Notes: generated by a model not told the origin, from the letters alone. 64,000 nucleotides of DNA from Streptacidiphilus sp. 4-A2 (GCA_014284505.1 JAAFYY010000001.1:4154001-4218000), one strand, 5' to 3'. Positions 18,397-27,887 are shown, numbered from the stretch's first letter. Program-made: numbers and translations.

Positions 18397-18457
18397 ATTG
18401 CACTTAGCAGTTCATCAGCATGAACTACAGTGAGCTGTACCCAGCGTCCATTGCACT
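18397..18457. promoter_or_regulatory. Palindrome and flanking direct repeats between XRE regulator and DMT exporter
   Basis: A perfect inverted repeat AGTTCAT-CAGC-ATGAACT lies at 18409-18426. The octamer ATTGCACT occurs on both sides, at 18397-18404 and 18450-18457. All lie in the 111-bp gap between the divergent starts, so they are likely operator sites for the XRE-cupin regulator. Confidence 0.55.
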
Positions 18458-18476
18458 GTACTGCGAGGTTCAGCAC

Positions 18477-19342
18477 ATGACTGCCGTCTATGCCCTGCTG
18501 TGCAGCCTGCTGTGGGGGGCCTCCGACTTCGGCGGCGGGGTACTCACCCGGCGGCTGCCCGCACTGGTGGTCGTGGTGGTGTCGCAGGGCGCCACCACAC
18601 TCGTACTGCTGGCCGCGGTCACCGCGACCGGCGGCTTCACCGACGGCTCGCCGAGGCTGCTCTACGCCGTGGGCGCCGGTCTGATCGGGCCGGTCGCGCT
18701 GATCGCCTTCTACCGGGCGCTGGCCCTCGGCCCGATGGGGGTCGTCTCACCGCTCGCCACCATGGGGTGGCGGTCCCGGTCGGCGTCGGCCTGGCGCTGG
18801 GCGAACGGCCCGGACTGATCCAGGGCGCGGGGATCGCCGTGGCCGCCGTCGGGGTGGTGCTCGCGGGCGGGCCGCAGCTGCGCGGGGAACCGGTGCAGCG
18901 GCAAGCGGTCCTGCTCACCCTGGTCGCGGCGGCCGGGTTCGGCGGAGTGATGGCGCTGATGGCCCAGGCCACCACCGGCAGCTCCGGGCTGCTGCTGGCA
19001 CTGCTGGTGCAGCGGAGCTGCAACCTGGCGCTGGGCGGAAGCGTGCTGCTGCGGGCCGCGCGCCGGCAGCCCGAGGTGTACCGGCCGGCGGACCTCACCG
19101 GAGCGGGCGTCCGCGGCTTCGCCGCGCTGACCGCTGTGGGCATCGGTGATGTCTCCGCGAACGGCATGTTCGTCCTGGCCAGCCATTCCGGGTCGATAGC
19201 GGTCGCGGCGGTGCTGGCCTCGCTCTACCCGGTGGTGACCGCGCTGTGCGCCTGGCTGGTGGTCGGCGAGCGGCTGCGGCCGGTGCAGGCGGCCGGTTCG
19301 GGGCTGGCCCTGGCCGGAGCGATCCTGCTGGCCGCCCACTGA
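18477..19342 (+). CDS. EamA-family DMT transporter (one frameshift)
   Basis: The protein begins MTAVYALLCSLLWGASDFGGG and has about ten hydrophobic helices in two EamA halves, the second ending ASLYPVVTALCAWLVVGERL and SGLALAGAILLAA, typical drug/metabolite exporters. Near 18766 one G appears missing in ATGGGGTGGCG; restoring it joins LATMG to VAVPVGVGLALGE. GAGG lies nine bases before the ATG at 18477. It is divergent from the XRE-cupin regulator and likely controlled by it. The substrate is unknown; amino acids, metabolites or drugs are typical of the family. A strong hairpin follows. Confidence 0.85.
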
Positions 19343-19352
19343 CCCACGAACA

Positions 19353-19380
19353 CGGGCCCCGCCCGGAAGGGCGGGGCCCG
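19353..19380. terminator. Bidirectional hairpin terminator between DMT gene and lgt
   Basis: CGGGCCCCGCCC (19353-19364), loop GGAA, then GGGCGGGGCCCG (19369-19380) forms a perfect 12-bp stem between two convergent genes, 11 bp after one stop and 4 bp after the other. Confidence 0.85.
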
Positions 19381-19383
19381 GCG

Positions 19384-20418
19384 TCAGGCCTTGAGTCCGG
19401 CGTCCGCCGGTTCACCCCGGTCGTCGTCGCCGGCCGAATCCCCGGCGGCGCCGTCGTCCTCGCCCGGGTCGGCGGCTCCGGCGGGCGGCTCCGGGTGGGC
19501 CGGGTCGTCCGCTGCCTCCCGATCCGCGCCCCCGGCCGCGGCGCCGTCCAGGTCCGGGAGAGCTGCGACGGCTCCGTCCGCCGCCGGTTCGGTGATCCGG
19601 GAGCGCCCGATCGGATTCTCCGGCGCCGGCTTGTCGCGGGTGGCGATCAGGAAGGCCACCGCGCACAGGGAACACGATCACCGAGGTCCAGTCGTTGAGC
19701 CGGAGCCCCAGGAACCGGTTGGCGTGGTCGTCGCGCAGCGCCTCGATCCAGCCGCGCCCGGCCGTGTAGGAGGCGGCGTACAGGGCGAACAGCCGCGCGG
19801 AGTGCATGCTCCACCTGCGGTCGGCCCACAGCAGCAGGAAGACGCAGCCGATGTCCCACAGCGACTCGTAGAGGAAGGTCGGCTGGTAGGTGGCCAGGCC
19901 GGGGTCGCCGGCGGGCGGTGCGCCGGGTCGATCAGCAGGCCCCAGGGCAGCTTTGTCGGATCCCCGTAGAGCTCCTGGTTGAAGTAGTTGCCCCAGCGTC
20001 CGATCGCCTGCGCCAGGATCAGCCCCGGTGCCAGCGCGTCCGCGAAACCGGCCAGCGGGACCCCCTTCCTGCGGCAGCCGATCCACGCGCCGACTGCGCC
20101 CAGGGCCACCGCCCCCCAGATCCCGAGACCGCCGTCCCAGATGTAGAGGGCCCGGATGGGCTGCTCACCGGCCTTGAAGTAGAGCTCGGGGTCGGTGATC
20201 ACGTGATAGAGCCGACCGCCGACGATGCCGAAGGGCACCGCCCACAGGGTGATGTCCAGGACGTCGTCCGGATTGCCGCCGAGCTTCACCCAGCGGCGGC
20301 GGGTCAGCCACAGGGCGGCGGCGATGCCCGCGAGGATGCACAGCGCATAGGCCCGGATCGGGATCGGACCGATATGCCATACGCCCTGGGAGGGGCTGGG
20401 GATGTAGGCGAGTTCCAT
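19384..20418 (-). CDS. lgt: Prolipoprotein diacylglyceryl transferase (two frameshifts)
   Basis: This membrane enzyme transfers diacylglycerol from phosphatidylglycerol to the lipobox cysteine. The start [20 protein letters not shown], the H-V-I loop [16 protein letters not shown] and the Lgt signature [15 protein letters not shown] are all present, then [14 protein letters not shown] and [13 protein letters not shown]. Frames change near 19917 and 19672. As an essential-type housekeeping gene it is strong evidence that the shifts are sequence errors. The C-terminal tail of about 90 residues is rich in Ala, Asp, Gly and Glu, as in other actinobacterial Lgt proteins. Confidence 0.92.
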
Positions 20419-20527
20419 CAGGCGGGCCGTCTCCGTCGCTAACGGGCGGGTTGTCTCGGACCCGCTGTGCGCGGCCAGACTACAACGGGGGCCCGAAGAG
20501 ACCGCTGTGCATTCACCCGAAAGGGGG

Positions 20528-20576
20528 TTGACAGCGAGCCGGACGGGGTTACAGTTAACCGAGAAGTTAATTAACT
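20528..20576 (+). promoter_or_regulatory. Promoter and AGTTAA operator of the ArsR-SRPBCC operon
   Basis: A consensus -35 TTGACA (20528-20533) is followed after 16 bp by TACAGT (20550-20555), a reasonable -10. The perfect 12-bp palindrome AGTTAATTAACT lies at 20565-20576, near the expected transcription start, and a further AGTTAACC half-site overlaps the -10. This arrangement suits repression by the ArsR protein encoded 16 bp downstream. Confidence 0.65.
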
Positions 20577-20591
20577 AGGTGGTTCACTAGC

Positions 20592-21101
20592 ATGGCAGCC
20601 GAAACGGACCCGCTCAGCACCGTCTTCGCGGCCCTCGCCGACCCGACTCGGCGGGCCATCCTCGCCCGGCTGGCGTCCGGCGAGGCGACGGTCACCGAAC
20701 TGGCCGAACCGTTCGCCATGAGCCTTCCCGCGGTGTCCAAGCACTTGAAGGTGCTGGAACGGGCCGGCTTGATCACTCGGGGGCGGTCCGCCCAGTGGCG
20801 GCCCTGCCGTCTGGAGGCGGAGCCTCTGGGTGAGGCCTCGGCCTGGCTGGGTCAGTACCGGCGACTGTGGGAGCACAGCTTCGACCGGCTCGCCGACCAT
20901 CTGGCCGAGCGCATGGCCGAGTTCCAGACACCAGCACCGGCACCAGCACCAGCGCCGGACCCCGCCGGGGCGATGGGGCCAGATGCCGGGCCGACGGGGA
21001 CGGCAGAGGAGGCGGGCGCGACCGAGCAGGCCGCGCGGGGAGCCGCGCAGTCCGAGCGGCTGCGACAGCAAGAACAGGAAGAGCAAGGAGAGGGATCATG
21101 A
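20592..21101 (+). CDS. ArsR-family regulator with long Pro/Ala/Gln tail
   Basis: The 169-residue protein has an ArsR winged helix in residues 1-110: FAALADPTRRAILARLAS, the recognition helix FAMSLPAVSKHLKVLERAGL, and a conserved LGEASAWLGQYRRLWEHSFD segment typical of SRPBCC-linked ArsR regulators. Residues 115-169 form a low-complexity PAPAPAPDP and Gln/Glu-rich tail absent from usual family members of about 110 residues. The SRPBCC gene starts within its stop (ATGA). An AT-rich operator palindrome lies just upstream, in contrast to the GTGCAACC array used by the other pair in this window. Confidence 0.9.
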   Translation: MAAETDPLSTVFAALADPTRRAILARLASGEATVTELAEPFAMSLPAVSKHLKVLERAGLITRGRSAQWRPCRLEAEPLGEASAWLGQYRRLWEHSFDRLADHLAERMAEFQTPAPAPAPAPDPAGAMGPDAGPTGTAEEAGATEQAARGAAQSERLRQQEQEEQGEGS

Positions 21102-21664
21102 CCAACAGCTTCAGCATCACCAGGATCTTCGACGCGCCTCGCGAGCTGGTGTTCGCGGCCTGGACGGAGCCTGCCCAGTTCGCCCGGTGGTTCGGCGCCG
21201 CCAACGATGTCCCACTGGAGACGGTGTCACTCGATGTACGCCCTGGCGGCAAGTGGAGTGTGATCATGCATGTCGACCCTGCGCCGACCACACTGCCCTT
21301 CCACGGTGAGTACCGGGAGGTCGTACCGCCCGAGCGGCTGGTACTGACCTTGAAGAACCCCTTCGACCCCAATGACCCGCAGGTCGAGCTCGTGACCGTG
21401 GTGTTCAACGACCTCGGCGGCAAGACCGAGATGCTCTTCACGCAGGAGGGCCACCTCGGCGCGGAGGAGTACATAAGGACCAAGGAGGGGTGGTCCCAGT
21501 TCTTCGACCACCTCGCCGGGGGCTGCCGCGCAGCTGAGAGCCCTGTCAAGGAAAGCTGCGGCGCCGGGAGCCCGGACACCGGGAGCCCCGGCGCCAAGAG
21601 CCCTGGCGCCGGGACCCCACAGCCGAGCAGCGCTCCGGAGTCCAGGGGCCGCCGGACCGAGTGA
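21098..21664 (+). CDS. SRPBCC (AHSA1-type) domain protein
   Basis: Residues 1-145 form an AHSA1 fold (ITRIFDAPRELVFAAWTEP, ARWFGAAN, VRPGGKWSVIMH, FHGEYREVVPPERLV, EGWSQFFDHLA). Residues 146-188 are a Ser/Pro/Gly/Ala-rich low-complexity tail with repeated GSP/GAG blocks. It is translationally coupled to the ArsR gene. These proteins bind hydrophobic ligands or act as small lyases; here the ligand is unknown. Gene order is ArsR then SRPBCC, the reverse of the pair at 6.3-7.3 kb. Confidence 0.87.
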   Translation: MTNSFSITRIFDAPRELVFAAWTEPAQFARWFGAANDVPLETVSLDVRPGGKWSVIMHVDPAPTTLPFHGEYREVVPPERLVLTLKNPFDPNDPQVELVTVVFNDLGGKTEMLFTQEGHLGAEEYIRTKEGWSQFFDHLAGGCRAAESPVKESCGAGSPDTGSPGAKSPGAGTPQPSSAPESRGRRTE

Positions 21665-21767
21665 AGGCGGCCGTCGGCAGCGGGCACTGCCATCGGTGGA
21701 TCCGCCGCTGTGCGAATGGCCGCTCCGTCGTCGACGGCGGATCAGCCGACGACGGAACTGCCCCGGG

Positions 21768-22199
21768 TCACTCGGCCACGGCCTCGCGGATCCGGGCCAG
21801 CAGCTCGCGCAGCCGGGCGCGCTCCTCCGGATCGAGCCCGCCGGTGGCCGCAGCCAGCGCCTCCCGGTCGACTTCCTCCGCCTCGGTATGGCAGCTCAAC
21901 CCCATCGGGGTGAGGCGCAGCAGGAAGGCCCGGCGGTCGACCGGGTGCCGGACCCGCTCGACCAGGCCGTCCCCTCAGGGAGTCCACAGGGCGGTGGTCG
22001 TCCGGGCGGCAACGCCCAGCATCTCGCTGAGATCCCGCATCCGCAGCGGCTCCGGCGAGGAGGCGAGCATTCTCAACGCGCGCAGCCGGGCCACCGAGGC
22101 CCCGTGCACACGCAGCCGGGCGTTGACGAACGTCTGCAACCGCTGCGTGGTGGCGAAGAGCTCGTCCACCAAGATGTCACTGCTCCCCGGTACTCCCAT
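21768..22199 (-). CDS. MarR-family transcriptional regulator (one frameshift)
   Basis: The N-terminal half has a MarR dimer helix and winged-helix entry: FVNARLRVHGASVARLRALR, PLRMRDLSEMLGVAARTTTAL. After a break near 21977 another frame gives the wing and last helix: GDGLVERVRHPVDRRAFLLRLTPMG and EERARLRELLARIREAVAE. The ATG is at 22199. It is divergent from an EmrB/QacA-type exporter with 129 bp between, containing the palindrome CAATATTG at 22219-22226. It is likely the local repressor of that pump, with a toxic ligand as inducer (inference). Confidence 0.85.
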
Positions 22200-22328
22200 A
22201 TGCGCCGATCCTCGTTCCCAATATTGTGAGACCGTTCATAGTGAGTAAGCTCAGCATATGTCGGCCGGGTCAGTGCGCCCGTTCTGACGCCTCCTCATGA
22301 TGTCCTGACTCTCCCCCTGGACCGAGCC

Positions 22329-23865
22329 GTGCCCCAGCGCCTCAGCCAACGCACCGTGGTGCCCATCATGGTGGCCGCGACCATCTTCCTTGCCATTGTC
22401 GACGGCGCGATCACCACCGTCGCCCTGCCCTCCATCGGCCGTCAGTTCCACCTCGCCGCCACCGGACTCGACAGCGTGGTGGTCGTCTATCCGGTCTGCG
22501 TCGGGATGCTGCTTCCCGCTTCCGCCTGGCTGGGCGACCGCTTCGGGGGCAAGCGGGTGCTGCTGCTTTCCCTCTCCTTGTTCACTTTGGCCTCCGCACT
22601 GTGCGGGGCCGCGGACAACCTCGGCGAACTGGTCGCCTACCGTGCGCTCCAGGGCTGCGCCGCGGGGCTGCTCCTGCCCGTCGCCAACGCGATGCTCTTC
22701 CGTACCTTCTCCGCCCGGGAGCGGGTGCGCGCCTCACGACTGATGATCTTCCCGCAGCAGATCGCGCCGGCGATGGCGCCGATACTCGGCGGTGTCCTGG
22801 TCGACAGCCTCTCCTGGCGCTGGGTGTTCTATGTCAACCTGCCGGTCGGCATCGGCGCCGCCCTGTTCGGGCTGTTCTTCCTCACCCCGCACCGCGACCA
22901 CCCGCCCGGCCGCCCGGACATACCCGGGCTGCTGCTGTCGGCCGCCGGGCTCGGCTCGCTGATGTACGGGGTGTGCGAGGGCGCCCAGCAGGGGTGGTCC
23001 GCGACCCCCGTGCTGACCTCGCTCACCGGCGGGGCGGCGCTGCTGACCGCCGCCACGGCAGTGCAGCTGCGCACCGGCGAGCCGGCACTGCGGCTGCGGC
23101 TCTTCGGCAACCGGCTGTTCCGCGACACCAATGTGATCTGCCTGGTCGGCCTGGTGGCGATCATGGTGCGATGTTCCTGGGGCCGCTGTTCATCCAGGAG
23201 GCGCAGGGGCGGAGTGCTCTGGCGTCGGGCACCAGCACCTTCCCGAGGCCTTCGGGGTGGTGCTGACCGTCCAGATCGGGGGCGCGGTCTATGCCCGGAT
23301 AGGGCCCCGGTTCATCATCGCCGGCGGCCTGGGCATCGTGGCCGGGGTGCTGCTCCTGCTGTCGACCTGCGATCTGCACAGCAGCCTGTGGACCTTCCGG
23401 CTGTACATGTTCCTGCTCGGGGTCGGCATGGGCGGGGTGTTCATGCCGACCGCGGTGGCCTCGCTGAGCACGGTGGCCAGAGCCGATCTGGCCCATGCGT
23501 CGACTCTGAACACAGTGGTCCGGCAGACCGCGGGGGCGCTGGCCCCGGCGGTGGTGGCCACCCTGCTGGTACTGGAGTCCGGGCCGAGGGCGCGCCTGGC
23601 TCCACCGCTGGCCGCCTATCAGGACGCCTACCGGGGGCTGGCGGTGATCGCCGTGGTGGCCGCACTGTTCAGCCTGACCATGCCGGACGGCGCCGCCCGC
23701 CGAGCGGCACTGGGCGAGAGCGAACCACAGCCGGAACCGGTCGCGGAGCCGATGGCCCCGCCCGGAGCGACGGCGGAGTCGGTGCGGCTTCCCGGGCAGC
23801 GGTTGGACCGCTCGCCCGGGGCGAGCGATGAGCACCCGGCCGCCCCACCCAGGGCAGGCGGGTAG
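22329..23865 (+). CDS. MFS drug exporter, EmrB/QacA (DHA2) type (two frameshifts)
   Basis: This 14-helix proton-drug antiporter family member shows FLAIVDGAITTVALPSIG in helix 1, AWLGDRFGGKRVLLLSLSLF (motif A), QIAPAMAPILGGVLVDSLSW (motif C) and LGVGMGGVFMPTAVASLSTV late on. Shifts occur near 23168 and 23243, each consistent with one lost base. The GTG at 22329 is the first start in frame; no clear ribosome site is seen. A 50-residue Pro/Ala tail ends the protein. It is divergent from a MarR gene, so substrate-induced derepression is likely. Confidence 0.87.
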
Positions 23866-23882
23866 GGCCGGAGCCAGGGACG

Positions 23883-23901
23883 GCACCCGCACTGCGGGTG
23901 C
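23883..23901. terminator. Short hairpin between convergent MFS and mug genes
   Basis: GCACCCGC (23883-23890), loop ACT, GCGGGTGC (23894-23901) forms a perfect 8-bp stem 18 bp after the MFS stop. The following 50 bp contain several GGGCGTGCGGGCAG-like repeats. Confidence 0.55.
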
Positions 23902-24016
23902 GGGCAGGGCGTGCGGGCAGCGGGGCGTGCCGACAGCAGGGCGTGCGGGCAGGGCGGAGGTCGTTGCGGGGGCTGACGCCAGGCCCAGGGCCTGGGGGCA
24001 GGGACGCCGGGCGCGT

Positions 24017-24588
24017 CTACTCGACTGCTCGGCGCAGGGTGCGGAACTCGTCCGCGATGCCGTCCAGCGTGTAGTGGGCGTTCAGGCCGCTGGGGTTGGG
24101 CAGCACCCAGACCTGGGTGTCGCCCAGGTCATCCGGCTGGCGGCCGACGACGGCCCGGGGGCGGCCGAAGGCGGTGCGGTAGGCGCCTATGCCCAGCACC
24201 GCCAGGGCCCGGGGGCGGAGCCGGTCGACCCGTTCGACCAGGGCGAGGCCGCCCGCGCGGTACTCCTCGGCGGTCAGCTCGTCCGCCTTGGCGGTGGCCC
24301 GGGCAACGACATTGGTGATGCCCAGACCGAGGGCCGGGAGCTCCGTCTGCTCGTCGGGGCGGAACTGGCGGGGGTGAAGCCCGACCGGTACAACGCCGGC
24401 CAGAAGCGGTTGCCCGGGCGGGCGAAGTGCTGGCCGGTCGCCCCCGACCACAGGCCGGGGTTGATCCCGCAGAACAGGACATGCAGCCCCGGCCCGGTGA
24501 CATCCGCGATGGTGGTGCCATGGGCCTGAGCCAGCTGCTCGGCGTTGGGCCGGAAGGGGGCGGGCCCCTGAGTGGACTGTGTGTGCAC
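24017..24588 (-). CDS. mug: G/U mismatch-specific DNA glycosylase, MUG family (one frameshift)
   Basis: The uracil-DNA-glycosylase superfamily motifs are clear: LFCGINPGLWSGATGQHF (motif 1, GINPG with the catalytic Asn), then FARPGNRFWPALYRSGF, and NPSGLNAHYT (motif 2). The frame changes near 24358, between TPASSA and the restored FRPDEQTELPALGLGITN. The enzyme removes uracil or ethenocytosine mispaired with G. The ATG at 24588 begins with a Gln/Thr-rich lead; the conserved domain starts about residue 15. It lies alone between the MFS and YceI genes. Confidence 0.88.
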
Positions 24589-24613
24589 CGGCCCAGTCTG
24601 CCAGCGCCCGGCC

Positions 24614-25168
24614 TCAGGCCGCCTTGATCAGCGAAAGGTCGAACTCCAGGACGATCTTGTCGCCGACCAGCACGCCACCGGTCTCCAGCGGGGCGTTCCA
24701 GGAGACCCCGTAGTCCTGGCGGCTGATGGTGTGGCTGCCCTCGAAGCCCAGCCGCTGGTTGCCGAACGGGTCGGTGGCCGCGCCCTGGTAGTCGAAGTCG
24801 ATGGTGACCGGCTTGGTGACGCCCTTGATGGTCAGGTCGCCGGTCAGGGTGACATTGCTGTCGCCGTTCAGCTTGACGTCGGTGGACGCGAAGGTGATCT
24901 CCGGGTAGCTGGCGACATCAAGGAATTCGTTGGTGCGCAGGTGGTTGTCCCGGTCGGCGTTGCGGGTGTCGACGCTGACTACCTGGATGGTGACCTTGGC
25001 GGAGGACTTGGTCGGGTCCTCGGCGTCGACCACGACGGTGCCGGACACGTCGTTGAACGAGCCGCGGACCTTCGTGACCATGGCATGGCGGGCGACGAAG
25101 CCGATCCGGCTGTGGGCGGGGTCGATGCTGTAGTTGCCGGACAACTCAGGGGTGATGGCAGTGCTCAC
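24614..25168 (-). CDS. YceI family protein
   Basis: This intact protein of about 184 residues has the lipocalin-like YceI fold: SIDPAHSRIGFVARHAMV, RGSFNDVSGTVVVD, HLRTNEFLDVASYPEITF and a GDLTIKGVTKPVTIDFDY core. YceI proteins bind long-chain isoprenoids such as polyprenyl chains in a hydrophobic barrel. No signal peptide is seen, so this one is cytoplasmic. The GTG at 25168 has GGGAG nine bases upstream; the frame is open to 25204. It is divergent from a MarR gene with two TGACG palindromes between them, indicating MarR control. Confidence 0.92.
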   Translation of the reverse strand: MSTAITPELSGNYSIDPAHSRIGFVARHAMVTKVRGSFNDVSGTVVVDAEDPTKSSAKVTIQVVSVDTRNADRDNHLRTNEFLDVASYPEITFASTDVKLNGDSNVTLTGDLTIKGVTKPVTIDFDYQGAATDPFGNQRLGFEGSHTISRQDYGVSWNAPLETGGVLVGDKIVLEFDLSLIKAA

Positions 25169-25225
25169 GATGCTGCTCCCTGCGGGTAGTAGTTGAAGGC
25201 TCACCTAAATCCTAGCCGGATTCGA

Positions 25226-25260
25226 TGACGCGTCAACCAATGTAGCTAGAATGACGTCAT
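25226..25260. promoter_or_regulatory. Two TGACG palindromes between yceI-like and MarR genes
   Basis: TGACGCGTCA (25226-25235) and ATGACGTCAT (25251-25260) are perfect 10-bp palindromes sharing the TGACG half-site, with centres 25 bp apart. The second overlaps the MarR start codon at 25259. They are likely MarR operators controlling both divergent genes. Confidence 0.55.
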
Positions 25261-25732
25261 GGACAACCCCGACACCACCTGGCTCGACGAAACACAGGCA
25301 CACGCCTGGCGCACCTTCCTGACCATGCACACCCAGCTGATGGCACGGCTGGGCCGCCAGCTCCAGGCCGATTCGGACCTCTCCCTGGCCGACTTCGACG
25401 TGCTGGTGCAGCTGACGGACATAGCCGACGGCCGGCTCCGGGTGCTGGAGCTGGCGAAGGCACTGCGCTGGGAGAAGAGCCGGTTGTCGCACCATCTGGC
25501 GCGAATGGTCGGCCGGGGACTGATTGTCCGCGAGGAGTGTCCCAACGACCGGCGCGGCTCCTTTGTGGCAATCACGCCGCAGGGCCGGGCCGCGATCGAG
25601 GCGGCGGCCCCCCGACATGTCGACACAGTGCGCCGGCTTGTCTTCGACGCGCTCACGCAGGAGCAGGTGGACACCCTGGCCTCGGTCTCCGAGGAGGTAC
25701 TGCGGCAGCTGGAGGATTCGCCCGCGCGCTGA
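25259..25732 (+). CDS. MarR-family transcriptional regulator
   Basis: This intact 157-residue MarR protein has a dimer helix ([20 protein letters not shown]), the winged-helix segment [20 protein letters not shown], and the wing [20 protein letters not shown]. The ATG at 25259 overlaps a TGACGTCA palindrome. Divergence from a YceI gene is a common streptomycete arrangement. Similar TGACG dyads occur before the LLM oxidoreductase and beside the FMN reductase in this window, so a wider regulon is possible (inference). Confidence 0.92.
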   Translation: MDNPDTTWLDETQAHAWRTFLTMHTQLMARLGRQLQADSDLSLADFDVLVQLTDIADGRLRVLELAKALRWEKSRLSHHLARMVGRGLIVREECPNDRRGSFVAITPQGRAAIEAAAPRHVDTVRRLVFDALTQEQVDTLASVSEEVLRQLEDSPAR

Positions 25733-25851
25733 GCACGCCGCCAAGCGCAGACGGGCGAGCGCAGACGGGTGCGCGCAGGCCAGCGAGCACACCGGTGAGC
25801 GGCCGCCGGGCCCGCCGTCACCCGGCCGGTACCGGCGGGGTCGCGCTCCGC

Positions 25852-25926
25852 GCCCGACCGGTGAATGCTGGAGCGGTGGATGCCGGAGCGGTGAAGGCCC
25901 GAGCGGTGGACGCCGGAGCAGTCCCG
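25852..25926. repeat. Five 15-bp tandem units upstream of the L31 gene
   Basis: Five imperfect copies of GCCGGAGCGGTGGAT run from 25852 to 25926 in the gap after the MarR gene. The units keep a 15-bp period with point differences. No gene is supported here. Confidence 0.8.
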
Positions 25927-25970
25927 TGGGCGCACCCTGCCGACCACCGACGAAACGGGAGCCGCAGCTG

Positions 25971-26411
25971 ATGACCAAGGACAAGCACCCCGACTACCAC
26001 GCGGTGGTCTTCCGGGACCGCTCCGCCGGCTACGCCTTCCTCACCCGGTCCACCGCCACCAGCGAGCGGACCATCGAGTGGGACGACGGGAAGACCTACC
26101 CGGTGATCGATGTGGAGATCTCCTCCGAGAGCCACCCCTTCCACACCGGCAAGGCCCGGGCGGTGGACCCGGAGGGTGAGATCGCGAAGTTCCAGCGACG
26201 CTACGGCACCGAGGGGACGGATGCCGTACGCCGCCCCACCCCGGACGAGGTCACCCCGGACCGGGTGCTGCACACCGGGGCCGAGGGGGAGGTGTCCGCC
26301 GAGGACCTGGTGCTCGCCAGCGGGCGGGACCTCACCCCCGACAGCCTGGAGTGGGCCCGCCGCAAGCTGGCCGCGGAGGGGCGGGCGGCGATGGAGAAGC
26401 AGTTGCCCTGA
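25971..26411 (+). CDS. rpmE2: Type B 50S ribosomal protein L31 with C-terminal extension
   Basis: Residues 1-80 match type B L31: [57 protein letters not shown]. There are no cysteines, so this is the zinc-free (C-minus) paralogue, which in other bacteria replaces zinc-bound L31 under zinc limitation. The usual protein stops near residue 85-90; this one continues about 65 residues with [20 protein letters not shown] and [14 protein letters not shown], an acidic-basic helical tail. GGGAG precedes the ATG at 25971. No Zur-type box is recognisable upstream, where a 15-bp minisatellite lies instead. Confidence 0.85.
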   Translation: MTKDKHPDYHAVVFRDRSAGYAFLTRSTATSERTIEWDDGKTYPVIDVEISSESHPFHTGKARAVDPEGEIAKFQRRYGTEGTDAVRRPTPDEVTPDRVLHTGAEGEVSAEDLVLASGRDLTPDSLEWARRKLAAEGRAAMEKQLP

Positions 26412-26490
26412 CCCGGCGACCCGGGTCCCGGCGATGGTGGAACCGCCGTGCGCTGGGCACGGCGGTCGGGGATGTCTGCTCAGCTCCGGC

Positions 26491-26544
26491 AGACAGGGAA
26501 CCACCAGACGGGGAACCGCCAGGCAGGGATCACCAGGGCAGGCC
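26491..26544. repeat. Degenerate 14-15-bp repeats after the L31 gene
   Basis: About four copies of a CCAGACAGGGAACCA-like unit run through the 135-bp gap between L31 and the convergent dehydrogenase. They resemble no known site. Confidence 0.6.
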
Positions 26545-26546
26545 TG

Positions 26547-27632
26547 TCAGAGCAGCACCACCGAGCGCAGCACCTCGCCCCGGCCCATCCGGTCGAACGC
26601 CGCTTCGACGCCGTCGAGCGGGATGGTCTCGGACACGAAGGCGTCGAGGTCCAGTCGGCCCTGGAGGTAGAGGTCGACCAGGGTGGGGAAGTCGCGCGAG
26701 GGCAGGCAGTCCCCGTACCAGGAGGACTTGAGCGCGCCACCGCGTCCGAAGACGTCGAGCAGCGGCAGCTCCAGGGTCATCTCCGGGGTGGGCACGCCGA
26801 CCAGGACGACGGTTCCGGCCAGGTCACGAGCGTAGAAGGCCTGCTTGTAGGTCTCCGGACGGCCGACCGCGTCGATCACCACATCCGCGCCGTGGCCGCC
26901 GGTGAGGGCCCGGACGGCCTCGACCGGATCCTGTGAACGAGAGTTCACCGTGTCGGTGGCGCCCAGGCGCAGCGCGGTGGCCAGCTTGCGGTCGTCGACG
27001 TCGACCGCGATGATCTTGGCCGCTCCGGCCAGCCGGGAGCCCATCACGGCGGCGTTGCCGACCCCGCCGCAGCCGATGACGGCCACCGTGTCGCCACGGC
27101 TGACGCCACCGGTGTTGACGGCCGCGCCGAAGCCGGCCATCACCCCGCAGCCGAGCAGTCCGACCGCGGCCGGGGAGGCGGCCGGATCGACCTTGGTGCA
27201 CTGCCCGGCGGCGACCAGGGTCTTGTCCGCGAAGGCGCCGATGCCGAGGGCGGGCGACAGCTCGGTGCCGTCCTCCAGGGTCATCCGCTGCTTGGCGTTG
27301 TGGGTGTTGAAGCAGTACTGGGGGCGCCCGCGCCGACAGGCGCGGCACTGGCCGCAGACGGCGCGCCAGTTCAGGATGACGAAATCACCCGGGGAGACCT
27401 CGGTGACGCCGGGGCCCACCGACTCCACGATCCCGGCGGCCTCGTGGCCGAGCAGGAAGGGGAACTCGTCGTTGATGCCGCCCTCGCGGTAGTGCAGGTC
27501 GGTGTGGCAGACCCCGCAGGCCTGGACCTTGACCAGGGCCTCGCCGGGCCCGGGGTCGGGCACCAGGATGGTCTCGATCCGGACCGGCTCGCCCTTTCCG
27601 GGCGCGATCACTCCGCGTACTCGCTGGGCCAT
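26547..27632 (-). CDS. S-(hydroxymethyl)mycothiol dehydrogenase (mycothiol-dependent formaldehyde dehydrogenase)
   Basis: This intact 361-residue zinc MDR dehydrogenase has [19 protein letters not shown] and LLGHEAAG for the catalytic zinc, the structural-zinc loop [15 protein letters not shown], an NAD motif GCGGVGNAA, and [20 protein letters not shown] near the end. Length and motifs match MscR of mycobacteria closely. It oxidises S-hydroxymethylmycothiol, or reduces S-nitrosomycothiol, and so handles formaldehyde and NO stress. GAGGGAGAA lies before the ATG at 27632. Mycothiol dependence itself marks an actinobacterial host. Divergent from the LLM oxidoreductase. Confidence 0.93.
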   Translation of the reverse strand: MAQRVRGVIAPGKGEPVRIETILVPDPGPGEALVKVQACGVCHTDLHYREGGINDEFPFLLGHEAAGIVESVGPGVTEVSPGDFVILNWRAVCGQCRACRRGRPQYCFNTHNAKQRMTLEDGTELSPALGIGAFADKTLVAAGQCTKVDPAASPAAVGLLGCGVMAGFGAAVNTGGVSRGDTVAVIGCGGVGNAAVMGSRLAGAAKIIAVDVDDRKLATALRLGATDTVNSRSQDPVEAVRALTGGHGADVVIDAVGRPETYKQAFYARDLAGTVVLVGVPTPEMTLELPLLDVFGRGGALKSSWYGDCLPSRDFPTLVDLYLQGRLDLDAFVSETIPLDGVEAAFDRMGRGEVLRSVVLL

Positions 27633-27887
27633 GGCTGCTTCTCCCTCGACGTGTCCGGACGGCTGTGCTGCGGGCGGTACGACCCGTGCCCCAGGAGCGC
27701 GGGCGGGCGGGGCGGACCACGGGCGGGGCGCGGACGGCCGGGCCGCCAGGATGGCCGGACCGTCCGCTGCTCCCCACTCTGCCTGATCCGGCGGTGGATC
27801 ACGACGTGTCCCCAGCGGGAGGCTCCGGCCGGGGCACCGGCGGGCGGCGCCGCGGCGCTTCCGCTTCTTCCCCAGGCGTGGTACCCC

